A stretch of DNA of 64,000 nt, from NCBI GenBank assembly GCA_034620365.1, contig JAQGEQ010000043.1, forward strand, positions 1,116,001 to 1,180,000, written 5' to 3'. A program made the position numbers and the translations under genes. Positions 1 to 15,961 of this stretch are shown here, one piece after another. Position 1 is the first letter of the stretch. Each line of letters begins with the position of its first letter. The DNA comes from Pegea sp. RAD2-039 (lineage: Eukaryota > Chordata > Thaliacea > Salpida > Salpidae). The notes under the pieces are model-generated. The model was not told where the DNA came from and did not search any database. It saw only the letters and a program-made list of their open reading frames with translations.

Positions 1-144
1 GAAAATGATCTGCAAGATGTCACTTTCGTGTCTCTGATCCAGTCTTTAATGATACTTTATGTTCAAAATCGATTTTTTGTTATCTGAGATTTACTTTGAT
101 CTGAAATATCTGATTGGTGTTACATCAGCAGCATGTATCAGTTG
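1..144. repeat. 144-bp block identical to 4205-4348
   Basis: Bases 1-144 match 4205-4348 without a difference that I can see; similarity stops abruptly at 145/4349. In the complete Cdc42 gene this block lies between the two alternative terminal exons, and here it lies in the matching place upstream of the copy's last exon. The rest of the two introns is not alignable by eye. Confidence 0.95.
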
Positions 145-532
145 GTTCAACTCTTCTTGTTAAATGATTCACTCACAATCTTAAATTCTTTTATTTTCTG
201 TTGAAGATCTTTTAATGTGAATCAGTGTTGTTGGAACACTTAATAAGAAGGGTCTAGTTTCACTTATTCGACTTTTTCACTCTCTGACAACAAATGGTTT
301 ATTTTTCAGTTTTATCAACTCCTTGAAGCTTCAGCATTTTAGAATATTAATTTTTTACTTTGTTCAACTTAAACACTACTTGCTCGTCAACAAATCATTT
401 TGTAAATTTTCTTCATTTTTGTTCAATCATTTTACATGAAAGTAAAGAATTTACAAAATGCTACAGTTTACTTTCTCTATTATTTGCTTTCTTAATCGCC
501 GGTTAACTATTTTCAAATCTTTTTTTTTACAG

Positions 533-622
533 AAAGGTTTGAAGAACGTTTTCGATGAAGCAATTCTTGCTGCTCTAGAACCGCCCAAGCCTTCACACAA
601 GAAAAAATGTTCAATTCTCTGA
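533..622 (+). CDS. Terminal coding exon of an upstream Cdc42 copy (partial gene)
   Basis: This 90-bp exon follows a pyrimidine-rich acceptor (AG at 531-532). It reads in phase 0 as the Cdc42 C-terminus: [18 protein letters not shown], a basic stretch SHKKK, then a CSIL CAAX box and stop at 620-622. A Leu at the last position predicts geranylgeranylation and membrane anchoring. The rest of its gene lies left of the window. The 3' UTR downstream resembles that of the complete Cdc42 gene (shared text near 948-1000 and 4972-5010, including the AATAAA). I infer two tandem Cdc42 genes that have diverged. It is less likely to be a terminal exon of the complete gene, since it lies upstream of that gene's first coding exon. 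Confidence 0.85.
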   Translation, partial: KGLKNVFDEAILAALEPPKPSHKKKCSIL

Positions 623-4669
<4,047 letters not shown>

Positions 4670-4994
4670 GATCTCTTCCAACCTCCATCCTAGTAGACAG
4701 AATATTGGACGGTCAACTTCTGACTGGCCTCACACTAAACCTGATTATCGGCAACCAACATTTTAACTACTTTTCTTCTAATTCAGCAGTTGTAGGTACT
4801 TTGATAATCCACTTATAGATGATTTTTTGTAAATAATTGTTGCTTCTTCTACCCTCTATTCCATTTATCTGTTGATTGGTTTTGATGCGCTATTTATGCG
4901 TGGTTGACTTGATATCTGGTGATCTTTCAAACAAGACTCATTCAAAATTAATCGTCAATCAGCTTCTTAACTTCCATCTATTCTTACTCACTTT

Positions 4995-5008
4995 AATAAA
5001 CTAATAAA
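4995..5008 (+). terminator. Cdc42 polyadenylation signals (two AATAAA)
   Basis: AATAAA at 4995-5000 and again at 5003-5008, about 330 bp after the distal alternative stop codon. They lie within 30 bp of the opposite-strand signal of MAD2L2. Confidence 0.7.
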
Positions 5009-5030
5009 AACAAATTTGTTTATATTTGTG

Positions 5031-5036
5031 TTTATT
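5031..5036 (-). terminator. Polyadenylation signal of MAD2L2
   Basis: TTTATT on the plus strand is AATAAA on the minus strand, 66 bp after the MAD2L2 stop. Cleavage 10-30 nt downstream would place the transcript end near 5005-5020, inside the Cdc42 3' UTR. Confidence 0.6.
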
Positions 5037-5101
5037 TACGACAAGTATTTGCTCTTGTGATCACCATGATCTCTCATGATTCTCTAGCGTTGATGACGTC
5101 A

Positions 5102-6532
5102 TCAAATTTTCAGCGAAAAGAGTTGTAGTTGAAGATGATTAGAAGATGAGCTGCTGATTGGGATGAGAAGACTTCTAGAAGTATCCAAACAGCTCCTCAT
5201 CCAGCTAAATCCCGACTCATCATCATCATTGTTCAGGAGATCCAAGCTTCGATGTTTGTTCATCTTCACTGAAATCTGAATTTATCAAATTTTTCACTTC
5301 ACCAACTTCAATACATTTTTTCTAACCTCAAATGTGACGTCATCTGAATCAGTCTCAGTGACGTCACTACTCCGCTCGATGAGCTTAATGAGCATTGTAC
5401 GGAAAGATTGTTCCAGATCGATCATAAAAAAGTCCCAGCTGAAAAAGAGGAATTTAATGCAGCTAGAAATGCGATGACGTCATCAAAGCGTGATTAATAG
5501 CAAAACCAGTTAGAGAATGACATGTTAATCATCAATCACGTGACTTTTTATGACGACTTAAAAAATTGAAAAATGATTTGTAGTTTCAACAAAAACCTTG
5601 TGTTTGTTTTATCTTCTGTCATCTCAACAACAAATTTATCTTTTACTTTTTCTTTCTCTTTTATCTTTATTATATACTGCTTCACGGAGTTCTAGAAGAA
5701 CAAAACTTTTGTTCAAAATTAAGTTAATAAAAAATTTTATCATTTACAGATTTTATGGTATTTAATAAGCAGCATTCATAAATTCAATTTAAAGTTGAAA
5801 AATAAATTATTAAACGTTTGAATAAACTAAAAACTTATTTTATATTTTTATATTATGCTTCTAAAAAAGAATTGTTATGTATATATTATCATTGATCAGG
5901 ACATGTAAAAATATTTTGAAATATTTAACAATTAAAAATCAATATTTTTGCTGAGACTTAATACCAGATATAATTTTTCAAACTATAATACATATTTAGC
6001 TCAGTAGCAAATATGCTAAAAATTCATTTAATTAAAATTCTATACAAAGTAAACATAAATAAATGTTGAATAAAAATATCTATACCTACATTTCCAAACA
6101 AAGGATTAATTGATGATAAAATATTTTGTATATACTTTACAACGCTTGGACAAGTATTTTGATAAACAGCTAAATTATATTTCTTCAGTTTAATGAATGA
6201 TTCTGGCGGATAAATCTTCCAGATATATAAAATGCTATGTGTAAGGACTTCCAAAAATTCACAGATGATGTTAGATGATGCTTTGTAATAAAAATGTTAA
6301 TAAAGGTAAAAAGCTGATAGAGGTAATGAATTGAGACAAAACTATGATATCAATTAAATTTGGTCATTAAAAATTAAACAGTCAAATAACTTTTAAACAT
6401 AAAACAAAAATTATGGCCACACATTTTTATTCCAAAGTAAAACCATAAAAAGATACTTGTATGCTAAGATGTTCAATTTGTACCTTTTGCAATTTGTTCA
6501 CCATTTTCTGTTTGTATTTCAGAAGAACTCAT
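5102..6532 (-). CDS. MAD2L2: MAD2L2 / REV7, HORMA-domain DNA polymerase zeta subunit
   Basis: HORMA adaptor that joins REV3 and REV1 in translesion synthesis, acts in shieldin, and inhibits the anaphase-promoting complex. Five exons in minus order: 6532-6484, 6280-6090, 5691-5597, 5438-5327, 5275-5102; phases agree throughout and give 206 residues (human 211). Recognisable blocks are CEFLEVLTHSILYIWKIYP (residues 23-41), KKYNLAV, VVKYIQN with Tyr66, KDKFVVEM, LEQSFRTMLIKL and FSWMR with Trp174. Tyr66 and Trp174 sit at the positions of human Tyr63 and Trp171, which contact REV3. The C-terminus is serine-rich and diverged (LLIPISSSSSNH), and matches the human LIPLKTMTSD segment in place. Only the second exon shows as a long open frame; the others were found by homology and phase. 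Two TGACGTCA palindromes lie in coding exon 4. Confidence 0.9.
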
Positions 6533-8890
6533 TTTGGTCAAAAGTTGCCTAATATTTATTATGTATAAAATATAAAAAAACTTATATAGAACCAATATTT
6601 TCATAAAAGATATTTAGATACTGCTTAAAAAATCAAAATTATTAAGGAAATAAAAAGTTTTACTTTCTTTTATGTATTTATTTATTTATATTATTACTCA
6701 TAAACTATATAAATTTATTAATAAAATACTAGATTTAAACTTACAATTTAATCAAGAATTATAAAAAGCAATAAATCTATAATATTTTTACGTTTATTCA
6801 TTTCCAATTTTTTCAGAAATTGATTATTTAAGTTGAATTTCATTTAAGATTATTCTAAAAAAGTATGTATTTCTATACTACACTTTTATTTTATTATTAA
6901 AATCAGGCTAAATGTAATAAATGGTAAAATGATAGATAAATGATAATGCAATCTATGTTCACTAAACATTTTTCACAAACGAAATTTTCAATAAAATTTT
7001 CATTTGTTTAATATATAAAACTATTTACAAAATTTCTTCTATTTCAAAAAGTTAAAACATTTAATTAACTTTTGATAAAATGTTTGAAAAATATTGTTTA
7101 CAAATATGCAAAAACGTAAAAATGTTAGAAATATGTGAACAATTGGCGTAAACAAAAAATGTTTTAGATAACCCTTTTAAAACAGTTTACAAATATTATA
7201 ACCAAATTGTAAAATATATTATTACCAAATTATGAAATGTTATTATAGAGTCATAATATTATAAATAACGCAAAAAAGATACAACAAAATTTTTTCTTTC
7301 GAAAAAGTAATGTAATTAAAGCACACACTTTTATTTTATCAATTAAACGATCGAACATTTAATAAAAACTATTTATGTTTATGTTTATTTACAAACAGAT
7401 AGTTTTTTCGTAATATCATTGGCAAGACGATTTAAGTTATTTATAAAAACTTTAAAATAAGACAAATAATGTACTTCTCTCAAAGTTAACTGCTTCAAAC
7501 AACACTGATTAATAAAAAATGAGTTGAACATTTTTTATTCAACTTAAAGATATTTTTAAAAGATGTTGAGAATATTTTGACTATTAATTGCAGCTTTCTT
7601 TTTCTTAATACTTGTCATTAAACTATTTTCTATTTGGTTTAAAATGTATCATTTTTGTCTAGAAGCTATATTATCAGTAATTGGCGGTACTAAGGCTATA
7701 AAGATTTCTTGAATAAATTAATTCATTCTCTGAAGTGGTATTTTCTTAAAAGTACATATTTACTATTTTCGATTGTATTTTTATGTCTGTATTCTTATTG
7801 CTTGTGTTTTACAACCATACTTCTATAAAAGATAAAATATTTTTTACTGCATCTTAAACTTAATCTTATCTTTAGTTGATTGTTAAAGTGGATCTTTTCA
7901 TTTTCTAGGCAATTTTTTGTTGACAAACATTCCCAACGACTCATATAAAGTTGATCTGCAACAATTTTAGCAAATTCTTTTTACTATGAATAACAGAAAC
8001 AGTGAAAAGAGCTGCTGGCAAAAATATTCGGTAAACTTGACCGATACGATTACAAAACGTACTTTAGGATTTAAAATCTATTAGTTTATCTTTATTGCAT
8101 CACCAAAAGATTGTTTTCTTATTAATTTTTTTTATCGAGGATACATACTTAGTTATATGTAATTAAACTGCAAACAGCAAACGTGACTTTTTAATATGAC
8201 TTGTCTAAAAAAGTTTGTTGCCTTATATTTAATGGCTATTGACTTTGCTTATGAATCCCATTACCGAACAATAAGATCAAAAAGCTTATAAATATTTCAA
8301 TCCTGAACAAAAAAAAGTCTAAACAATTGAAGATTAATTAAATCCAGTAAAGGTGATGTAATTGCCTTTTTAATGGTGTATGTTTAACCTTATTTAGAAG
8401 ACAATTTGGAATAAAAACTGGATCAGTTCAAAAATTACAAAGCTACACTTACATTTTTTGATCAACGAAAAACAAGCCTTATATTAATCAATTTGGTTTG
8501 TCAAAAATTAAAGGCTTAATTTCTTTCTATTTGATTAAGATAATAGGTTGTTGTCTATTTGAATAAGGTCAAGGCGACGTCAAAGCGTTTTACCTAGTTG
8601 GTTTAAGATCTTATTAATAATCTTATAATAATATCTTTAATTATCAGATCTCTTATCAGTCAACCAGAAATAAATTGCTTCCAAAACCTCAGCATCGATT
8701 GTCCTGACCAAACCAGTTATACTTATAAGAACAAAAAGGATCTTTACAAAAGACTAGAAAAAAATACATGAAAATGGAAAGCTACCGATGTAGATAAGAG
8801 ATAATCAATTTAATAATATCAATGACTTAATTGTCAACCTTCAGCTTCTCCGGGATGATACTAAGATCTATAAAATAAATGTTTTAAACC
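6533..8890. other. AT-rich spacer between MAD2L2 and the retrotransposon remnant
   Basis: Promoter side of MAD2L2, then very AT-rich sequence with no coding exon I can support. Slightly less AT-rich patches at 7640-8060 and 8600-8800 may be eroded 5' parts of the retrotransposon that follows. Confidence 0.4.
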
Positions 8891-11550
8891 CACCTACCTT
8901 ACAAAATTTGACTAATAGTTATATAACATTAGATCTTTCTTCGTGTTCTATCATCTTGACTCCAACCACAATAACTTATTGTTTCTAACTAAGTCCTAAC
9001 TATCTGATAACATTTCAAGTGAGATATCTCCCTGATTATGATATCATTAGACATGATCGTATTGAAACTAGTGAAGTAAGTGTTTACTTATCTTAAAAAG
9101 AAGAACTAACAGTTCAACAGGTTCATACAAAATTAGATTTTTTTACCATTTTCCGGAAATAGTTTTGAAATTATTTGTACGTACCCTTGTAACTTAAAAT
9201 CTAAAGTCAGTTTTTGTTGTATTTATATATTTTCTTTAACGTCTCAAAATACATCAATGCTTTCTGATATCTAAAAAGCTATTAGCAATACTATGCATAT
9301 TAATATTCTTTTCTACCTGTTAAGAGATTTTAATCACATAGGTGTAATATAATCTAACGTTTGATTTAACATAGATTGAATTATTCATTTATGTTCAGAC
9401 GATTCTGTCCAAGGCACATTTTCAACTTTACACTATTTTTCTGATTTAATATACTAATGAAACTCAAAAGATCATATTTTAGATTTCTTTTACTTTGTAA
9501 AACCCCAGGACTTAGCAAATCGTTATTCTTTTCAGCTATTTTTAACTTTTATTCCCCCTGCAACGATTCTATTATTTCTTTTATAGTTCAGTTTAATTCA
9601 TCTGTAAATGCCTTTAATGGTGATATGGCCTAAACTAGCTTCTATAAACCAAATTTTGAAAAATATATATACTTTTTTTGGCCCGTTTCGGCCGCAAACG
9701 GCCTTGTATATATAAATGACAAGCATATATGTGTCAGGGCAGAAATTATGGATATCCTGTGTTGTTGCCTATGCAGCAGGATTCCACTCTCCACACCAGC
9801 CAAGTTATGCAGCGGAACAGACAGACTGATGCAGCTACGCGCGGTTGGCATCGCAGGAGTGCCAGAACGGCACTAAGTAAAGCGACGAACTGCTTACTGG
9901 GCTCTAACTCTGGCTTTCAATTCGAAGTTTTGCATCTCCTAGAAGTGTTGTCATTAACAAGACTCATAGAGCCATTCTACCTGTTTTTTTTATGGACTCT
10001 TTCTATTGATAAGATTATCTACCTCTTTTTAATGGAAATGCATGACTAATTAAGATCTATCCTTTCTATGAAAATGTTATTCAAATTTTGACTAGTCTTA
10101 TAGATAATATCAATAACAACTTTCTCCCATTTCAACCGTATTAAGCCTCCACCTCACATGAAACACTGGTTAAATGAAAAGCATCTCTTTTAAAGTTAAA
10201 AATTGTTATATAACAATGTTATATAATAATATTGTTACAAAGTTGATTGTAACAAATATGAAGTTGATAATTGGGATAAGGACGATTATAGGGAAAGTAA
10301 AATTTGTAACAGCGGTTCATTACGTCTAAAAACTTGTTAAATCTAAGTTAGATTTCCGCTCACCCAAACTACCCCTTATTGCTGAAAATAAAGAACAACC
10401 ATGAACGGTAATCATGAAAACCTTTCAACCTAAGCGTTTAAAAGGTCTTTACTGAAGAGAGCATTTATGAAAGTTTTATTCTGGAGGCAAAGAAATCAAA
10501 TCGTATAGATGACTTTGATATTTTATGCACTGCACACAGTATCAATGTTGAATTAACTCTTACACCAGAAAATTTCTTTTTATTTTGTAAAGCAATCTAC
10601 CTATTCTATGATACAACTCGTATTACACGTCTTTAACTCTTCAGTTAAGTACTTTCATAATATAAGAGTTTTATTACTACCGTGGTTCATAAAAAAGGAG
10701 ATAGAAATAAGCCACTTAACTGATAACCAAGTTCTCTCACTAGTAGATTCTGTCGAATCTTTTAGTTGATTATTTCACAGAAAGTTTAGACTAAGCTTCT
10801 TCACAACAATTTGCTGCTTGTCTATTAATTTAGATTCCTTTATCGAAATCCTCAGTTGCTCCTTTCTCCACCAGTGGCTATGCTCTTCAGCAAATAATCT
10901 CAAATAAAAAATATCATCTATACGAAAATTTGTAAAATTGTTGGTTCATTTTCTCATTCGATATTAGTAAAAACTCTTGGACAATCTAATTTTAACTTTA
11001 CTCTTATTTTGTATTGTGAGTTTTTCTTAAAGATAGGTAACAACAAGTCATCATCAATAACTCTGTTTCAAGTTTTCTTGAGGTCTTCAGTGGTGTTCCT
11101 TCAGGCAGCATCATTAGTCTTCTTTTCTTCAATATTTATATCAATAACATTACAGACATTTCTACGTCACTAAATGGTGCTGGAAATTTAATGCTATTTT
11201 CAGATGATGACCTTCTCTGTAGACTTATAAAAAAGTTTAAACACTTATATTTAAGTATTTTTTTGTTGGAGATCACTTTATGAGTATGCAAAGTATCATC
11301 TGCCCTATATTAGAGCTTAGCTCTTTCCTGTAATAACTTGTAATAACTTGCTAAAACTTTCTTCTATGTAAGTTGATCAGATAGGTAGTTACCATTAAAC
11401 AAACATTTGCTTTTCTTAATGTTAATGAAAAATTATTTAAGTCTACCAAGGCATTCACAAATGAACATACATAGTTCATTCTTACTAAAATTTTTCTTTA
11501 AAACATCAAAAGTTATTCTGCTATCCTAACTAGTTTTGGCTTTAAATCGA
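8890..11550 (+). mobile_element. Decayed non-LTR retrotransposon (endonuclease + reverse transcriptase)
   Basis: A LINE fossil whose frames are broken many times. Near 9028-9100 a frame reads LPDYDIIRHDRIETS...VYLSK, the APE-endonuclease pattern (G-Y-x-I-x-R-x-DR...GGVA-Y). Near 10143-10180 it reads KPPPHMKHWLNEK, typical of the linker before reverse transcriptase. Near 10684-10710 comes VHKKGDRNK, the start of the palm region. At 11093-11212 come GVPSGSIISLLFFNIYINNI and FSDDD, in place of the usual GVPQGSxLGPLLFLIYIND and YADD. Family is Jockey/CR1-like by order and motifs, but I cannot place it further. Both ends are vague. Sequence at about 9650-10000 interrupts the element between the two domains and contains a dispersed repeat, reported separately. 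Confidence 0.8.
9733..9940 (+). repeat. Dispersed ~208-bp repeat, copy A
   Basis: From GTCAGGGCAGAAATTATG to TTTGCATCTCCT this matches, in inverted orientation, 32042-32245. I estimate roughly two thirds identity, with shared blocks such as GACTRATGCRGCTACGC. It lies inside the LINE remnant. It is preceded at 9680-9703 by a GC-rich imperfect palindrome. It may be a SINE or a fragment of a larger element; family unknown. One frame is open across it, but the pattern does not persuade me that it codes. Confidence 0.75.
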
Positions 11551-12836
11551 AGAATGTTCACTTTTTTAGCATGAACCCTACGTAAAACCTATAACATTTT
11601 TATGGTTTATAATTTTGAATTTTAAAGATTATAGATTATTTGATTTGATTTAATTTTTTTATTTGATGATTTTAACATAAATTTTATGACAAATTAGACT
11701 TTTGTTATTTATATGTTATTTTATGAATTTTTATTAACTGATTTCTATGTAACATGTATTAGCCAATAAAAATACAGAATTAAACGAAACATTTTATGAA
11801 CAGTGGATTTAGCAATGTAGAATCGCTTGCCGATAACACCCTTGTTATATTTATTCAGGCTTCCCTTTTTGCTCAAACTATCTCACTGAAGTCATTTTCT
11901 TGCTGTCTACAAATTTTATATTTGATTTTTATATTTTTTTACTATTTATCACGAATATTTTTATCGATATATAACACTTGGCATTTATATTTTTGCTTCT
12001 TACAATATTATTTGAAAATTTTTTTAGCTTTTGAATGTACATAATTTTTCTTCTATTGTTTTGTATTCTTTTAACATTACGTGTTTCCAGTTTTATAAAA
12101 TTATTGAATATTTAAAGCTATTTGAAAAACTAAAAGAGTAAACTTTGTTATGAAGTTACATTTATGAAAACGCAGTTTTATAAAATTTATGGTTTTATCT
12201 TTATTGTTTCAATTAATACAACCATATATATTTGAAACAATAAGCTAAGATTTATTTGAACTTCTATAAAATGTTTAGAAACAAAATTTGAAAGAAATTG
12301 AAAAATAATCATAAAACTTTTATAGTCTTAATGTTTTTTGAGGTAACTTCTGAATGCTTTATTGTTTTAAATTTTTTATCTTATGCTGTTGAGCAAGGTA
12401 AATGAAATTAGAAAATTCTCCATGCATCCAACAAATTTATTTTTTTCATATATTGATTTAAAATTGCTCACTTAACGTTTCTTAAATTTCTTATTTACAA
12501 CTTATGCATTTGGTTTTCATTTTTTTGTAATTTTGTATCAAGTTTTTTTTCAAGTTGGTTTTAAATATTTTTTCCTCTGCTGGTTATTTCAAATAATTTT
12601 TTAAGATGACTTTTTATCAAAATTTTTGTTATAGTTCTGTACTTGAGTTGTGCAAATTAGTTATTATATTTTGGTTATTATTATTATATTTTGGTTTATA
12701 TTTTATTTACAATTATTAGTTTTTGGTTGTAAGTTTTTCATTATTTTATTAAAATATCCTTAATTGGGGTTGATTTGAATATTTTCAGTGCTAAGTTGTA
12801 TAAGTGAAAACCCCATTGGAATAAACCAAAAGAAAA
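11551..12836. other. AT-rich spacer upstream of cyclin B
   Basis: No coding exon, RNA gene or clear repeat beyond a short duplicated TATTATATTTTGGTT motif near 12660-12695. The last few hundred bases presumably hold the cyclin B promoter; I see no diagnostic element. Confidence 0.4.
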
Positions 12837-14591
12837 ATGAATATTTTGCAGTCAAATGAAAATTCTTCTGTAAGTTACCTCTTTATCATTTTGCATTCAC
12901 ACTAAAAGTTAACAATAATATTTGAATCAGTTTCATTATTAAAGCTTTTTGTATTAAATTTTATACAAGATTTGTTATTTAATTTTATATATATATAATT
13001 TTATTCTATAAGAGTAGATTTTATAGTTCATAAATTGTTTATATAAATGAAAATTACTTTTTCAAAAAACTTTAAATTTTTTCAGCTGCGATCAGACAGT
13101 CAGTCTCAAAAAATGAAAACATTGGTACCTCAACGAGCTATAAAGAAAGCCTCTGCTCCAGCTCGCTCTATACTTGGAGAGAGAAAGAATCTGAATCATG
13201 TCAGTTTATTTCTGTTCATCATGGTTGTGATGTTTCATTAACATAAAAAACTCAATTTGTTGATATCTTTTTCAAGGTTTTTAATATATCTGATTGTCAC
13301 TACAGAAAGAATTGGAAAAAAGTAAGAAGAACTTACCAAAACTGGTCAAGCAATCTACAGAAATTTCGGTGAAAAAGGAATTAACAGAAGCGAATAGTTT
13401 AAACAAAGTCGTAAACGGGTTTGATGAATTGACTTTTGGGGTCGAAGATATTGACAGACTAGATTTTGGAAACCCACAACTTTGCCCAGAGTATGCAAAT
13501 GACATCTATCAGTACATGCTGAGTCTTGAATACGAAAACCCAATATGTAAGGATTATATGAGTGGTGGATCCTTGAAACCTAAGATGAGAAGTATTCTGG
13601 TTGATTGGTTGGCTCAAGTACATCAACGTTTTGATTTGATGCAAGAAACTTTATATCTGACAGTTGCTATATTGGATCTGTATTTGCAGGTATTTCTCTT
13701 ATCTACTTTCCTGTGACTTGAAATTAAATTGATGTAATTTTGCCGACAGAAAAAGTCTATTGCTAAATCCAAGCTACAACTTACTGGTGTGTCAGCTATG
13801 CATATTGCTGCTAAATACGAAGAAATGTATGCACCAGAGGTAAGTTGAAGTTATTTTGATATTTTGTTCAATGAGTTAAAATTATTAGGTGGTAAGTTGT
13901 GCTTATATATTTCAGATGGCAGATTATGTTTACATCTCCGATAACTCTGTCACCAACAAAGAGATCATCAGTACTGAATCAGAAATACTTAAAACGATTG
14001 ATTTTAAACTTGGTAGACCCCTTCCTCTTCATTTCTTGCGCCGAAACTCAAAAGCTGGAAATGTAAGTGTATCTGCTCTTCTCAGCCTTGCGCGCTATTA
14101 CTAGTTGTTGTTAGGTCGAACCTTCCCATCACTTCCTTGCCAAATATTTGCTGGAGTTGTCGATTGTTGATTACAACATGGTACATGTACCTCCATCTAA
14201 AATTGCTGCTGCTGCATTGTGTCTTTCCCTCAAATTGATTGATGATCAGCCTTGGGTGAGTGACTCTCAACCGATTTGCATCAACCTCACCCTACTACTT
14301 TCATTTTCAGAGTATTACTTTAAAGCATTACAGTCGTTATTCTGAGGAATCTCTACGTGATGTAATTTGTCACTTGGCTAAAAATCTTCTGACAGGACCT
14401 GATAATTGCTACCAAAAAGTGATCGTTAAGAAGTTCTCTAGTGCAAAGATGCTAAAGATTGCTGAGGTAATAGAACTTCAACTTCTTACCACCAAATACA
14501 TCAGACTTTTATTTTGTAGCATTCAAATTTGACTTTGAAGAAAGAGTACATCAAGAAGCTTTGTGAAGAAGCTGATAAACATTCGTTGTAA
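12837..14591 (+). CDS. Cyclin B (G2/M cyclin)
   Basis: Activating subunit of CDK1 that drives entry into mitosis. Eight exons: 12837-12869, 13086-13199, 13306-13689, 13750-13839, 13916-14062, 14115-14255, 14311-14466, 14520-14591. All are phase 0 at every junction, giving 378 residues. A destruction box RSILGERKN lies at residues 38-46, the APC/C degron. The N-terminal cyclin box carries [31 protein letters not shown] and [11 protein letters not shown]. The second box carries [14 protein letters not shown], then [26 protein letters not shown], and [20 protein letters not shown]. These match B1/B2-type rather than B3-type cyclins. The N-terminal tail is short for the family and no Lys-rich nuclear-export segment is obvious. 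SPRYD7 converges from the right. Confidence 0.96.
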
Positions 14592-15961
14592 ATCTTTCAT
14601 ACAACAATTACTTCTTTTGGTTACGATGTTTTGATCACATCATGCTTTCTGCGACATTGAATGGTTTCACTTTAAGTTTTATTCAGTTTTCTGAGGAGGA
14701 TTTTAAGCAGTAATTTTAGTTGTAAATTCTCAGTTTTATCCCCAACAAAACCTGTCCTACATCCTCAGCTTAATGGTGGAAGTCTTGTATTAATTTATAA
14801 ACCATCTATAAGCTACAACCATCTGCTGGCTAGTTGTCTGCTGCATCCTCGTTTATCACTATTGACGTTTTGATATTATTTTGCGTGATGGAACTTAAAA
14901 TATAAAAACTCGCTTGAGATTGGAAGCTCTAGTATGAGAACCAGCTGTTTTTTTCGGGTTTAAACTATTTTTTTCAAGTTGTCATTTAGTAGAATTTTGT
15001 TTTGTGGCGTCTGTACTAAGCGATTATTCCCAAAATTAATTCATATGGTCAAGATATCCTTTTAGTTAAAACCCTCTTTCAATGTAGCAAACTGTGTGGT
15101 AAGTACCTAACTTTTCTAATTAATCTCATACTTTGCCTGATTAGAAGATGGCAATCTTCTGCTGTAGAAACTAAGAAATCAAGTCGGCACTTGAAGTTCT
15201 CTGATGCGTTTCTTGATCACATAGTGGCAACTACGCTTCACTTCTTTTAAAGCCCTTCGTATTTTGATGCTTATGTTTTTTCAAGTAGTCGCTAAATATA
15301 AATATCTGAAAGTAGTTTACAGCTGTTGAATTATAATTTAAAACTATTAAAAGTAAAAAAAAATAATTGAAAAAATAATAAATTGTTGTATTTAATAAAA
15401 ACTGGTTTTACAAATTTAAAAACTTTCTAATAATTTGTCATAAAGATTCTGCTATTTATATTACTTGAGAAAAAAATATCAACTCCACAAGATTTGATTA
15501 CTACTTCAGAAATTAATAAAGAAAGACCACCGTGACTAACGATCGAAATTTCTGATACTTTCAATGTATCACGAGTATAAGAGCAAGTGTTGATACTTTA
15601 TTGTGTGAAATAAATGATCTTGTTTAAAAACGTCTTTTGCTAGTGTAAGTCAGCGCGATATAAGAGAATCAGAATATAGGCAGCTCGTTGATGGACGAAA
15701 CCACAACTAGAAACAAATGTACCGGACAAAAAATTAAGGCTAAAAAATGAAGATTTAAAGTGAATTATAATGTTATAATTGCATAAATTAGTTAGTGTTG
15801 ATAGTTTGTAAACATTAGGGTTGTACCAGCACCATTATGATTCAGGTAAAAGTTTCAGATGTAAATTGGCAAAATGTCATTGTAAATGGCGAGATGATAT
15901 ATGAAATGATAACAGAGGATTTGTTCCAAGCAAAATATAGATGAATTGATAAAAAAGATTA
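14592..15961. other. Convergent 3' flanks of cyclin B and SPRYD7
   Basis: Non-coding. The cyclin B 3' UTR occupies the left part. Opposed AATAAA signals near 15598-15603 (minus) and 15609-15614 (plus) could serve SPRYD7 and, less likely, a long cyclin B UTR. Confidence 0.4.

Noticed and set aside
9729-10049. 106-residue plus-strand protein
   Set aside because: It overlaps a dispersed repeat inside a dead LINE; the partner repeat copy has a different protein pattern and no family matches.
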